From Aurantiacibacter luteus (lineage in GTDB: Bacteria > Pseudomonadota > Alphaproteobacteria > Sphingomonadales > Sphingomonadaceae), in the NCBI RefSeq assembly GCF_001010945.1, contig NZ_LBHB01000001.1:124001-188000 (forward strand): a stretch of 64,000 bases of DNA, written 5' to 3'. Each line of letters starts with the position of its first letter. The stretch's first letter is position 1. Position numbers and translations under genes: made by a program. Shown here one piece after another: positions 17,871 through 26,790 of this stretch. The notes under the pieces are model-generated. The model had not been told where the DNA came from. It did no database searches and was given only the letters and a program-made list of their open reading frames with translations.

Positions 17871-18123
17871 CGATGCTGAACGACAAGCATCGGTGCGAGT
17901 TGCGGCCTATTCAGACAGGCCGCGCTAGAAGGATTGCGATCTCCGGTAAGAGAGACAGTTTCCGGGCGCGTTCTTTCCCTGTTGGAATGCACCGGCGCGC
18001 GGCCTTCACGGGTCGTGTTGTTGAGGGCCGCGCCAAGGCCCCCGGACTTCGGTTCGGGGGCCTTGTACTTTTCAGGGTTCCGTGGGCCCCCGGACTTCGG
18101 TTCGGGGGCCTTGTATTTTCAGG
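17871..18123 (+). ncRNA. Possible structured RNA ending in two UUCG hairpins
   Basis: The 276-base gap between rarD and astD has no credible coding sequence but five perfect inverted repeats. They are CGATGC/GCATCG (17871-17892), GCGGCCT/AGGCCGC (17902-17923), GCGCGGCC/GGCCGCGC (17997-18033) and two copies of a GGCCCCCG/CGGGGGCC hairpin with a TTCG loop. Only on the plus strand are the last two followed by T-rich tails (TTGTACTTTTC and TTGTATTTTC). This suggests a plus-strand transcript, yet no plus-strand gene lies directly upstream. No known RNA family was recognised and no clear promoter was found, so an sRNA is only a hypothesis. Confidence 0.35.
18037..18123 (+). repeat. Two tandem near-identical UUCG hairpin units
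   Basis: Two about 40-base units (18037-18076 and 18085-18123) differ by one small indel in the tail and are spaced 48 bases apart. Each folds as an 8-bp GGCCCCCG/CGGGGGCC stem, extended by G-U, A-U and C-G pairs to a C(UUCG)G tetraloop. The T-rich tail follows on the plus strand. They look like a duplicated terminator. Confidence 0.8.
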
Positions 18124-18126
18124 CGC

Positions 18127-19536
18127 TCAGCCTTCCTTGAACCCCACGCCCACGCTCGCGCGCGGCTGTTCCATTTCCGTGCTGGTGACCGGATAGGCGC
18201 AGTAGTCCGCGGCGTAGAAGGCGGCGGGCCGGTGGTTGCCCGAATAGCCGACCCCGCCGAAGGGCGCGGCGCTGCTCGCGCCGTTGGTCGGACGGTTCCA
18301 GTTGACGATCCCGGCGCGCACGTTGGCCCAGAAGCGGTTGTATTGCTGCGGCGTGCCGCCCACCAGGCTGGCGGAGAGGCCGAAGCGGGTGGCGTTTGCC
18401 TCGGCGATGGCCTCGTCGAAATCGTCGACGCGGATCACCTGCAGCAGCGGGCCGAACAGTTCGACGTCCGGCCGCTCGCGCATGGCGGTGGTGTCGATGA
18501 TTGCGGGGCTGAGGAAGGGCAGCGAATCGTCCGGACGTCGCATGTGCTTGATCGCCCGGCCGCCGTTGGAGAGCAGGTAGACGAAGCTTTCGGTCATCTG
18601 GTCGGCCACCGTATTATCGATCACCGGGCCCATGAACGGGGCAGGCTCGTCGAACGGCGCGCCCACGATGATGCGGTCGGCGAGCTTCTTGGTCTCTGCC
18701 AGGACCGCGTCGTACATCTTCGAGTTGACGATCAGGCGGCGCGCCGCGGTGCAGCGCTGGCCTGCGGTGGTAAAGGCGCTCTGCACTATCAGCGCGGCGG
18801 CGTCGGCCACCTTGGGCGTGTCCCATACGACGATGGGGTTGTTGCCGCCCATTTCCAGCGCCACAATCTTGCCGGGCTCCGTCGCCAGCTTGCGATTGAT
18901 GGCGATGCCGACCTGCGCGCTGCCGGTGAACAGCACGCCGTTGATGTCGGGATGGGCGACAATGGCCTTGCCTTCGTCCGGGCCGCCGACGAGGAGTTGC
19001 ACCACGCCTTCGGGAACGCCGCTGCGGTTGAGCAGCTCAACCAGCTTCTCGCCCACCGCCGGCGTCTTCTCGCTCGGCTTCAGGATCACCGCGTTGCCGG
19101 CGATCAGCGCGGGGATCATGTGGCCGTTGGGCAGGTGCGCGGGAAAGTTGTAGGGTCCGAGCACCGCCATGATCCCGTGCGGCTTGTGCCGCAGCGCGGC
19201 GGTGCCCTGCAACGCGCTGTCGAGCTTCCTCTGTCCGGTGCGGTCGGCATAGGCGCGCACCGAGATCTCGACCTTGGCGATGACCGCCTCGACCTCGGTG
19301 CGCGCTTCCCACAGGGGCTTGCCGGTCTCGCGCGCGATCAGCTCGGCGAACCCATCCGTGTCCTTGCGCACCTCGTTGGCGAAGCGGCGAACCAGCTCGA
19401 TGCGGTTGGCGAGCGGCTGGGCGGCCCAGTTCGGCCAGGCGGCGCGGGCGCGGGCGACGAGATCGTCGACATCGCCGTGACGGCCGCGCCAGAGCTCGGC
19501 GCCGGTGGCCGGTTCGTAAGAGATCAGTTCAGGCAA
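18127..19536 (-). CDS. astD: Succinylglutamate-semialdehyde dehydrogenase
   Basis: This 469-residue NAD-dependent aldehyde dehydrogenase oxidises N-succinylglutamate semialdehyde, step four of the arginine succinyltransferase pathway. It shows AstD hallmarks: GPYNFPAHLPNGH, EMGGNNP with the general-base Glu, AGQRCTAARR with the catalytic Cys, and FGGVGYSGNHRPAAFYAAD. The start is taken as the TTG at 19534-19536 (LPELISYEP), the best fit to the family N-terminus, though no strong ribosome site is visible. astA, astB, astC and astE are not in the window. selO lies upstream on the same strand. Confidence 0.93.
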   Translation of the reverse strand: MPELISYEPATGAELWRGRHGDVDDLVARARAAWPNWAAQPLANRIELVRRFANEVRKDTDGFAELIARETGKPLWEARTEVEAVIAKVEISVRAYADRTGQRKLDSALQGTAALRHKPHGIMAVLGPYNFPAHLPNGHMIPALIAGNAVILKPSEKTPAVGEKLVELLNRSGVPEGVVQLLVGGPDEGKAIVAHPDINGVLFTGSAQVGIAINRKLATEPGKIVALEMGGNNPIVVWDTPKVADAAALIVQSAFTTAGQRCTAARRLIVNSKMYDAVLAETKKLADRIIVGAPFDEPAPFMGPVIDNTVADQMTESFVYLLSNGGRAIKHMRRPDDSLPFLSPAIIDTTAMRERPDVELFGPLLQVIRVDDFDEAIAEANATRFGLSASLVGGTPQQYNRFWANVRAGIVNWNRPTNGASSAAPFGGVGYSGNHRPAAFYAADYCAYPVTSTEMEQPRASVGVGFKEG

Positions 19537-19612
19537 GGGTAGCGCGCTCCCGCGTTCTGGTCTGGCAAGGCCCCTAACGCGGCTGGGGCGCGAGCGCAAA
19601 GGTAGGGTTAAT

Positions 19613-21043
19613 TCACTCGGCGTGGCCGGACGGCTGAGGGGTGGTGCCAAGCGCCTCGCCCATGCGCCGGATCGCGGCGATCTTGTGTTCGAGCGGTGTC
19701 CAGTCGTCGCGCTCCGCAATGGCGCTCCAGAGCGTTTCGACCTCGTCGATCAGCATGGATTGCGGTGCGTTTTCAGACCAGTAGGGGTGAGAGCTTTCGA
19801 GCGCTCGATAGTCCGCCAGCGCCTCGCCAAGTGCGCCGTCGGCCGCGCGCCCGCCGCGGTGGCGATAGAAGAAGTCGTCGGGAGAAAGGCGCGCCTCGCG
19901 CATGGTTTTTTCCGCAGTCTCGATGAGCCGCGCGTCTGCCTCCATCCCGCGGCTCCTCACCCCCAGCCGCCAGCAGAACCGCCGCGTCATTGCCTTGCCG
20001 TAGAGCGGACCAAAGCGATCGAGCGCGGCGATGAGCGGCTCGGCATCCGAATCGTCCGGCAGCAGTGGGCGCAAGGCGATGGCGAGCTGGCCGAGGTTCC
20101 AGCGGATCGCCTCCGGCTGGCGACCGAAGGCGTAGAGGCCGCCGGTGTCGAAGTAGGCGGCGGTGAAGGCAGGGTCCCAGGCGGGCAGGAAGCGCCAGGG
20201 GCCGTAGTCGAAGCTCTCGCCGGTGATGTTGATGTTGTCGGTGTTGAGCACGCCGTGGACGAAGCCCGCGACCATGTAGCTCGCGGCAAGGTCGGCGAGC
20301 CGCTCGGCTACCTGCTGCAGCAGCACGACGGCGGGCAACTCGCGCCCCGGAGCACCCTCGGGCGGCAGGGGGCCGGGATAGACCGCGAGGCAGTAGTCGA
20401 CGAGGCGGGCGAGCTCCTCGTGCTGCCCGAGCGCCATCAGCCGCTGGAAGCTGCCGATGCGGATGTGGCCGTGGCTGAGGCGCACCATGACGGCGGAGCG
20501 GGTGGGGCTCGGCTCGTCGCCGCGCACCAGTTCCTCGCCGGTCTCGATGACGGAAAAAGTCTTGGAAGTATTCACCCCCAGCGCCTCCAGCATCTCGGTG
20601 GCGAGGATTTCGCGCACGCCGCCCTTCAGCGTCAGGCGTCCGTCGGCGGTGCGGCTCCACGGGGTCGTCCCGCTGCCCTTGGTGCCGAGGTCGAGCAGGC
20701 GGTTGTCGCCATCGCGCAGCTGCGCGAACAGGAACCCGCGCCCGTCGCCCAGCTCCGGGTTGTACACGCGAAACTGGTGGCCGTGATAGCGCAGGGCGAG
20801 CGGCTGCTCGAGGTTGCCGGGCAGCGGCTCGAACCGCGCGAAATGCGTGCACCACTGCGCGTCGGTCAGCGCGCCGAGGCCCACCGCCTTGTCCCACCGG
20901 CGATTGCGAAAGCGCAGTTCCTCGCGCGGGAAGCGCGCCGGTTCGACCGGGTCGGCGAGAAAGCCCGCCACTTCGCGGATTTTCGGGTCGAGGCGGTATT
21001 CGGCAGGTTGCGGTTCGTCGCGCATGGCACCATTAGTGGCCAT
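19613..21043 (-). CDS. selO: Protein adenylyltransferase SelO (YdiU family)
   Basis: This 476-residue pseudokinase-fold enzyme transfers AMP from ATP to protein Ser, Thr or Tyr residues and is linked to redox homeostasis. Family motifs include YHGHQFRVYNPELGDGRG, LGTKGSGTTPWSR and HGVLNTDNINITGE with the metal-binding Asp-Asn region, then DYGP. Eukaryotic SelO ends with a selenocysteine, and this copy has none. Starts at 21043 (MATNGAM) or 21025 (MRDEPQ) are both possible. It is divergent from the alpha/beta hydrolase with about 45 bases between them. Confidence 0.94.
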   Translation of the reverse strand: MATNGAMRDEPQPAEYRLDPKIREVAGFLADPVEPARFPREELRFRNRRWDKAVGLGALTDAQWCTHFARFEPLPGNLEQPLALRYHGHQFRVYNPELGDGRGFLFAQLRDGDNRLLDLGTKGSGTTPWSRTADGRLTLKGGVREILATEMLEALGVNTSKTFSVIETGEELVRGDEPSPTRSAVMVRLSHGHIRIGSFQRLMALGQHEELARLVDYCLAVYPGPLPPEGAPGRELPAVVLLQQVAERLADLAASYMVAGFVHGVLNTDNINITGESFDYGPWRFLPAWDPAFTAAYFDTGGLYAFGRQPEAIRWNLGQLAIALRPLLPDDSDAEPLIAALDRFGPLYGKAMTRRFCWRLGVRSRGMEADARLIETAEKTMREARLSPDDFFYRHRGGRAADGALGEALADYRALESSHPYWSENAPQSMLIDEVETLWSAIAERDDWTPLEHKIAAIRRMGEALGTTPQPSGHAE

Positions 21044-21088
21044 CGCCAGCGCCCGCCGCAAGCCGGGCCATCGGGAAAGGACTGCGCC

Positions 21089-21955
21089 TTGGGCGAACCC
21101 GCCTACACCACCGGCACTTGGCAGAGCGCCGACGGGCTGACGCTGCATTACCGCGATTACGCCGGCCGGACGGATCGTCCGCCGCTGCTGTGCATCCCCG
21201 GCCTGACCCGCAACGCGCGCGACTTCGAGCCGCTGGCCGATGCCTTTGCCGGAGAATGGCGGCTGATTTGTCCGGACCTGCGCGGACGCGGCGAAAGCGA
21301 GTACGCCAAGGATTCGTCCACCTACATTCCGCTGCAATATGCCGCCGACGTGGCGGCGCTGTTCGACACGCTGGGGCTGGGGCAGGTCGTCGCGGTCGGA
21401 ACCTCGCTCGGCGGGATCGTGATCGCGCTGCTGGCGGCGCAGGATGCCTCGCGCTTTGCAGGGGCCGTCATTAACGACATCGGGCCTGACATCGAGGCGG
21501 CCGGGCTCGAGCGGATCAAGGACTACGTCGGTCAGGGACGCAGCTTCCCCACCTGGGTCCATGCCGCGCGCGCGATGCAGGAGGCCAATACCGACGTCTA
21601 TCCCGGTTACGCGATGGCGGACTGGCTGCGCATGGCCAAGCGCACGATGGCGCTGGGCGGCGGCGGGCGCATCGCCTTCGACTACGATATGCGCATCGCC
21701 GAGCCGATTTCCTCCCCGCCGCCGGACGAACCGGTCGACATGTGGCCGGTCTTCCGCGCGCTCGCCGGGCGGCCGGTGCTGTCGCTGCGAGGCGAGCGGT
21801 CCGACCTGTTCTCCGCCGAAACGCAGGCGTGCATGGTGGCCGAGATCGACGGCTGCACCGCCGTCGTAGTGCCGGGGGTAGGCCACGTTCCCACCTTCGA
21901 GGAGCCGGCCGCCCGCTCCGCCGTCGCCGACCTCCTAGCGCGGGTGGCGGCATGA
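21089..21955 (+). CDS. Alpha/beta hydrolase
   Basis: This 288-residue hydrolase has the nucleophile elbow GTSLG in VAVGTSLGGIVIALL, an acidic DLRGRGESEY loop and a late His in GVGHVPTFEEP, giving a plausible Ser-Asp-His triad. The substrate is unknown. No ATG is available in a sensible position, and the TTG at 21089 follows an AAAGGA-like ribosome site, so TTG is taken as the start. The stop overlaps the glycosyltransferase start by four bases (ATGA). Confidence 0.9.
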   Translation: MGEPAYTTGTWQSADGLTLHYRDYAGRTDRPPLLCIPGLTRNARDFEPLADAFAGEWRLICPDLRGRGESEYAKDSSTYIPLQYAADVAALFDTLGLGQVVAVGTSLGGIVIALLAAQDASRFAGAVINDIGPDIEAAGLERIKDYVGQGRSFPTWVHAARAMQEANTDVYPGYAMADWLRMAKRTMALGGGGRIAFDYDMRIAEPISSPPPDEPVDMWPVFRALAGRPVLSLRGERSDLFSAETQACMVAEIDGCTAVVVPGVGHVPTFEEPAARSAVADLLARVAA

Positions 21956-23091
21956 GCGCCCGGGTGCCGAAAATCCTCCACCTGCACTCGACTTTCGATC
22001 CGGGCGGCAAGGAACTGCGCACGGTGCAGCTGATCAACGCCTTCGGGAAGGAGGTGGATCACGCCATCGTCTCGGGCGATCTGGAGAAGCGCGGGGCGGC
22101 CCACCTCATCGGCCGGAAGCCGAAGGTCAGCTGGCCGAAGTTTCCCTCGCTCACCGGCAGGCCCACGCCGGGCAGGCTCAAGAAACTGGCCGAGGCGATG
22201 GCCGGCTACGATCTCGTCTGCACCTACAACTGGGGCGCGATCGACGCGGCGATGGCGCACACCATCTTCGCCGATGCCTTTAAGTTGCCGCCGCTGGTGC
22301 ACCACGAGGACGGGTTCAACGAAGACGAGGCGCAGCGCCTGAAGAAGCGGCGCAACTGGTATCGCCGGATCGCGCTGGGTCGCAGCGCCGCGCTGGTGGT
22401 GCCTTCCGCGACGCTGGAGGACATCGCGCTAAACGCGTGGGACCAGCCGCGCAGCCGCGTGCGGCGCATTCCCAACGGCATCGATACCCGCGCCTATGCC
22501 GCGCCGCCCAGTCGCGATGTGCTGCCGCGCCTGATCAAGCGCAAGGGCGAATTCTGGGTCGGCACACTGGCAGGGCTGCGCAAGGTCAAGCAGCTCGAAC
22601 TGCTGATCGAGGCCATTGCCGCCCTGCCGCCCGAATGGCAGCTGGTCATCGCCGGCGAGGGGCCGGAGCGCGAGGCGCTGCTGGCCCATGCCGAGCGGCT
22701 TGGCGTGGAGGACCGCGTCCACCTACCGGGCTTCGTAGCAGAGCCCGCAAAACTCGTCGGCCTGTTCGACGTGTTCGCGCTCTCGAGCCGGTCCGAGCAA
22801 TTCCCCATTTCGGTGGTCGAGGCCATGGCCGCGGGTCTGCCCGTGGTTGCGCCGCGCGTGGGCGACATCGGCGCGATGGTGTCGAGTGACAACGGCCCCT
22901 TCCTCGTTCCGCCGGGCGATGCCGGGGCACTGACCGGCGCCCTGCAACGGCTCGCCGCCGATCCCGCTGCGCGCAAGCGGATCGGGCAGGCCAACAAGCA
23001 AAAGGCGCGCGAGGAATTCGACGAGCGGCGCATGATCGATCGCTACCGCGCGCTGTATTTCGGGCTGATGCAGAAATATCCGCGCGCCTGA
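21952..23091 (+). CDS. Glycosyltransferase family 4 protein
   Basis: This 379-residue GT-B glycosyltransferase probably adds a sugar from an activated donor to a cell-surface glycan or lipid. It shows the N-terminal Rossmann start VPKILHLHSTFDPGGKE and the GT4 donor site in GTLAGLRKVKQLELL, then EQFPISVVEAMAAGLPVVA with the E-x7-E pattern. It is translationally coupled to the hydrolase, but no polysaccharide cluster surrounds it, so donor and acceptor cannot be assigned. Confidence 0.92.
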   Translation: MSARVPKILHLHSTFDPGGKELRTVQLINAFGKEVDHAIVSGDLEKRGAAHLIGRKPKVSWPKFPSLTGRPTPGRLKKLAEAMAGYDLVCTYNWGAIDAAMAHTIFADAFKLPPLVHHEDGFNEDEAQRLKKRRNWYRRIALGRSAALVVPSATLEDIALNAWDQPRSRVRRIPNGIDTRAYAAPPSRDVLPRLIKRKGEFWVGTLAGLRKVKQLELLIEAIAALPPEWQLVIAGEGPEREALLAHAERLGVEDRVHLPGFVAEPAKLVGLFDVFALSSRSEQFPISVVEAMAAGLPVVAPRVGDIGAMVSSDNGPFLVPPGDAGALTGALQRLAADPAARKRIGQANKQKAREEFDERRMIDRYRALYFGLMQKYPRA

Positions 23092-23214
23092 GCGGGCGGG
23101 CCTTCATCCACCATTCACGGCCGCGGGGACACGTCTGCCTCTTCGATTGAAATGCGTGGGCCATCCGCTAAAGAGCGGCACCTGACCAAACATCCGTAAA
23201 GACAGACCGACCTC

Positions 23215-23994
23215 GTGGCCAAACCTCCCGCAACCAGCATCACGCCCGCCACCCCCCAGCGCGACCGCGAGCAGGACATGCTCATGCGCGAAGTGGACGA
23301 GGCCGTCCGGCAGGACGAGGTCACGTCGTTTGCGAAGAAATACGGCGTTCCGCTTGGCATCGGTTTCGTCGCTCTGATGGCGGCCTATGGCGGGTGGCTG
23401 TGGTATAACGCCTCGCAGCATGCGGGCGACGAGGAACGCTCGACCCAGCTGGTGCAGGCGCTCGACGAGCTGGAGGCGGGCAACGTCAACCTCGCCGATA
23501 CCAAGCTTGCCGCGATCGCCGCGGGCGAGGACGGCGCGGCCGCGGCCGCCGCCATGCTGCAGGCAGGCATCGCCATCCAGCAGGATCGCCCGGCAGAGGC
23601 CGCGGCCCTGTTCGACCGGGTCGCCAACAACGCCGACCTGCCGTCGCAGATGCGCGACATTGCCGCGATCCGCTCGGTTTCGACGCAGTACGACGACATG
23701 GAGCCGGCGCAAGTCATCGCTCGCATCGGCCCGCTCGCCCAGCCGGGCAATCCCTATTACGGCAGCGCGGGCGAGCTCGTCGCCCACGCTTACCTGGCGC
23801 AGAACCAGCGCGATCAGGCGGGGCCGCTGCTGGTCGCGATTTCGAAGGACGAGGACGTCCCGCAATCCATCCGCGCACGCACCCGGCAGCTGGCCGGTCT
23901 GCTCGGCTTCGACGCCATCGAGGACGTCGATGCCGCGCTGGCGGAAATCACCGGACAGGACGCCCAGCAGCCGTCCGTAGAGCTGGCCGAATAG
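23215..23994 (+). CDS. YfgM-like TPR membrane protein
   Basis: This 259-residue protein starts with GTG. A charged N-terminus (about residues 1-43) leads into one membrane helix (about 45-63, GVPLGIGFVALMAAYGGWLWY), followed by an Ala-rich helical periplasmic domain of the TPR_21/YfgM type. YfgM is an ancillary partner of the SecYEG translocon and periplasmic chaperones. bamB begins four bases after its stop, the usual yfgM-bamB pairing. Confidence 0.9.
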   Translation: MAKPPATSITPATPQRDREQDMLMREVDEAVRQDEVTSFAKKYGVPLGIGFVALMAAYGGWLWYNASQHAGDEERSTQLVQALDELEAGNVNLADTKLAAIAAGEDGAAAAAAMLQAGIAIQQDRPAEAAALFDRVANNADLPSQMRDIAAIRSVSTQYDDMEPAQVIARIGPLAQPGNPYYGSAGELVAHAYLAQNQRDQAGPLLVAISKDEDVPQSIRARTRQLAGLLGFDAIEDVDAALAEITGQDAQQPSVELAE

Positions 23995-23998
23995 AGGC

Positions 23999-25357
23999 AT
24001 GACACCCATGACAACGACCACCCGTTTCCCGCGCCTTTTGGCCTGCGCCCTCGCGCTGTCGCTGGGCGGCTGCCAGACCTTCGATTTCCTCGGCGGCGGT
24101 GACGATGACTCGGAGGTGACTCCGACGGTCGGCAATCGCCAGCCGATCCTGTCGCGCATCGCCACCGAGATCGTCGCCGATCCGGCGCTCGCGAACGTCG
24201 CAGTCGTGGTGCCCCCGGCGCAGACCAATGCCAGCTGGGAACAGGCGGGCGGCAACGCGGCCAAGGTCGCCGGGCACGTCACCCTGTCGACCACCCCGGT
24301 CCGCGCGTGGAGCGCCGACATTGCCGGAACGACCAAGACCCGCCGCCTGGCCTCCTCGCCGGTCGTGGGCGGAGGGCGCGTCTACGCCGTCGATACCAGC
24401 GCCGTGGTCCACGCCTTCGATGCCGCCACCGGCGCGCGGGTATGGCAGCACCGCATCGAGGTGTCGGGCGACCTGGCCGATGCCACCTTCGGCGGCGGCG
24501 CGAGTTTCGCGAACGGCCGGGTCTATGCCACCAACGGCGTAGGCGACGTGGTCGCGCTCGATGCTGCCACCGGCGCGCAGATCTGGCGCGTGAAGCCCGG
24601 CGGCCCGCTGCGCGGCGCGCCGACCATCGCCTTCAACAATGTCTTCGTGATGACGCAGGACAACCAGATCTTCGCGCTCGGCGCCGACGACGGCGCGGTG
24701 AGCTGGCAGCGCGCCGCGGCTTCCGGCCAGCAGGGCGTGTTCGGCGTGGCCGCGCCTGCCGCCGGGCAGGGCACCGTTCTGGCAGGCTTCTCCAGCGGCG
24801 AACTGGTCGCCTACCGCTACGAGAACGGGCGCGAGCTGTGGTCGGACGCACTGGCGCGCACCTCCATCTCCACCTCGGTCGGCACGCTGACCGACGTCGA
24901 TGCCGATCCGATCATCGACCAAGGCCGCGTCTACGCGCTGGGACAGGGCGGACGCATGGCGGCTTACGAGCTGCTGACGGGCCAGCGCATCTGGGAACTG
25001 ACGCTGGCCGGCATCTCCACCCCTACGGTGATCGGCGAGTGGGTCTTCACCCTGACCGACGATTCGCGCATCCTGGCGATCCAGCGCACCACGGGGCGCA
25101 TCCGCTGGATGACCCAGCTCGACCAGTGGCGCGATCCCGACGACCGCGAAGGCCCGATCTTCTGGACCGGCCCGGTGCTCGCCAGCAACCGTCTGTGGAT
25201 CGCCAGTTCGCGCGGCGCGGTGAAGTCGGTCGACGTGATGACCGGCGCGGTCGCCGATCACAGCCAGCTCGACAGCGGCGTATCGCTGCCGCCGGTGGTG
25301 GCGAACAACACGATGTACATCCTCGACGACAGCGGGACCATCACCGCCTACCGCTGA
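23999..25357 (+). CDS. bamB: Outer membrane assembly lipoprotein BamB
   Basis: This 452-residue PQQ-like beta-propeller lipoprotein is a BAM complex component that assists folding of outer-membrane beta-barrels. The signal peptide ends in the lipobox LGGC (Cys 25 from the first ATG, 22 from the second at 24008). Repeated blades with GRVYAVDTSAVVHAFDAATG-type motifs recur through the protein. In many proteobacteria the GTPase gene der follows; here a membrane methyltransferase-like gene follows instead. Confidence 0.95.
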   Translation: MTPMTTTTRFPRLLACALALSLGGCQTFDFLGGGDDDSEVTPTVGNRQPILSRIATEIVADPALANVAVVVPPAQTNASWEQAGGNAAKVAGHVTLSTTPVRAWSADIAGTTKTRRLASSPVVGGGRVYAVDTSAVVHAFDAATGARVWQHRIEVSGDLADATFGGGASFANGRVYATNGVGDVVALDAATGAQIWRVKPGGPLRGAPTIAFNNVFVMTQDNQIFALGADDGAVSWQRAAASGQQGVFGVAAPAAGQGTVLAGFSSGELVAYRYENGRELWSDALARTSISTSVGTLTDVDADPIIDQGRVYALGQGGRMAAYELLTGQRIWELTLAGISTPTVIGEWVFTLTDDSRILAIQRTTGRIRWMTQLDQWRDPDDREGPIFWTGPVLASNRLWIASSRGAVKSVDVMTGAVADHSQLDSGVSLPPVVANNTMYILDDSGTITAYR

Positions 25358-25437
25358 TCGTCCCGCAACGGGACAGCGGCGAGAGCGCCCGGCGGCGTTA
25401 ACCCGCCGCTGACGCCTCTCGCGCTAGGGCGGCAGGC

Positions 25438-26790
25438 GTGACCCGCAACGCCCGATCGAACCCGCCCGCATTGCCGAAAAGCGACGTATCCGGCTGGGTC
25501 GGCGCGGTCGGCCTGCTGACGCTGGTCGGCTACATCCTGTTCGCCCGCAACTTTCCCGCCGTGGTCGAGGCCTTCGGCTTCGACGGATCGCGCGGGAGGC
25601 TGTCGGGCCCCTATTCGGCGCTGCTGGCGATGGCGCTCACCGGCGTGGCGATGGCGGCATGGTCGGTGCTGGTCGACAAGGTCCACCGCCGCCCCACCAC
25701 CGGCATCGACTGGAGTCGCCGCAAGCCGGTCACGGAAACACTCGACGTGTCGATCACCAAGCTCGCCGGGCTGTGGGTGACGTGGTTCGCGATCGGCGCC
25801 TTTTATTGCCTCGGCCGCTGGTACTGGGACGGGCAATACCTGTTCGCGATGGAGGTGCTGGGCGCCGCCGTGGTGCCGCTGCTCGTGCTGTCGGTGCCCT
25901 ACGTCGTGTGGCTCGACCGCGTGCTGGTGAACCCGCGCGACCATGCCTGGCACTTCGGCGCCATGCTGATCGGGCGCGAGAGCTATGACGGCGAGCAGGT
26001 GAGGAAGCACGCCCGCACCTGGTTCATCAAGGGATTCTTCGGGGCCTTCATGATCTCCATCCTGCCGCCGGGCTTCGCCTCGGTGGTGGAGACCGACTTT
26101 GCCGCCATCGCTGCCGATCCGGTACGGCTGGGCACGGCGCTGTTCGAGCTGCTGTTCGTGATCGACGTGCAAATCGGCACGGTCGGCTACCTGCTCACCA
26201 TGCGCCCGCTCGACGCGCAGATCCGCAGCGGCAATCCCTTCCTCGCCGGCTGGCTGGCGGCGCTCGCCTGCTATCCGCCCTTCAGCTGGGGCGTGCTGGG
26301 CAACATCCTCGCCTACGAGACAAATACCGCGGGCTGGGCCTACTGGCTGGGCGATTGGCAGGCGCTGCTGTGGGTGTGGCTGACTTGGCTGGTGTTTCTT
26401 ACCGCCGTCTATGCCTGGGCGACGATGGCCTTCGGCATACGCTTCTCGAACCTGACCTATCGCGGCGTGCTGACCAACGGCCCCTATCGCTTCACCCGCC
26501 ACCCGGCCTACCTGTCGAAGAACCTGTTCTGGTGGTCGACGGTCATGCCCTTCCTCGTCACCGGCGGATCGCTGACGGACATGGTGCGCAACACCGTGTT
26601 CCTCGCCGTGGTCAGCGGCATCTATTACTGGCGCGCCCGGACGGAGGAGGCGCACCTGCTGCTCGAGGATGAGCGGTACGGCGCCTACCACGCGTGGATG
26701 CAGGAGCACGGCGCGGTGACGAGCCGCCTCGCGCGCGTGCTGGTGCGGATCGATCCGCGAAGGCCGGTGCGCCTCCAGCCCGCGGAGTGA
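25438..26790 (+). CDS. Isoprenylcysteine-methyltransferase-like membrane protein
   Basis: This 450-residue polytopic membrane protein starts with GTG. The C-terminal part has the ICMT/DUF1295-type signature GPYRFTRHPAYLSKNLFWW and a late E-E-x6-E-x3-YGAYHAWM element, which form a SAM-binding site in that superfamily. The N-terminal 250 residues add several membrane helices not found in short (about 200-residue) family members. The methyl acceptor is unknown. It abuts the convergent ubiA gene with no gap. Confidence 0.85.
   Translation: MTRNARSNPPALPKSDVSGWVGAVGLLTLVGYILFARNFPAVVEAFGFDGSRGRLSGPYSALLAMALTGVAMAAWSVLVDKVHRRPTTGIDWSRRKPVTETLDVSITKLAGLWVTWFAIGAFYCLGRWYWDGQYLFAMEVLGAAVVPLLVLSVPYVVWLDRVLVNPRDHAWHFGAMLIGRESYDGEQVRKHARTWFIKGFFGAFMISILPPGFASVVETDFAAIAADPVRLGTALFELLFVIDVQIGTVGYLLTMRPLDAQIRSGNPFLAGWLAALACYPPFSWGVLGNILAYETNTAGWAYWLGDWQALLWVWLTWLVFLTAVYAWATMAFGIRFSNLTYRGVLTNGPYRFTRHPAYLSKNLFWWSTVMPFLVTGGSLTDMVRNTVFLAVVSGIYYWRARTEEAHLLLEDERYGAYHAWMQEHGAVTSRLARVLVRIDPRRPVRLQPAE

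Noticed and set aside
18037-18123. The tandem hairpins as a CRISPR array
   Set aside because: There are only two units, with an 8-base gap rather than spacers of 30-40 bases, and no cas gene is nearby.
18082-19542. A 486-residue plus-strand frame opposite astD
   Set aside because: astD has full family motifs on the other strand, and this frame has none. It is an antisense artefact of GC-rich codon use.
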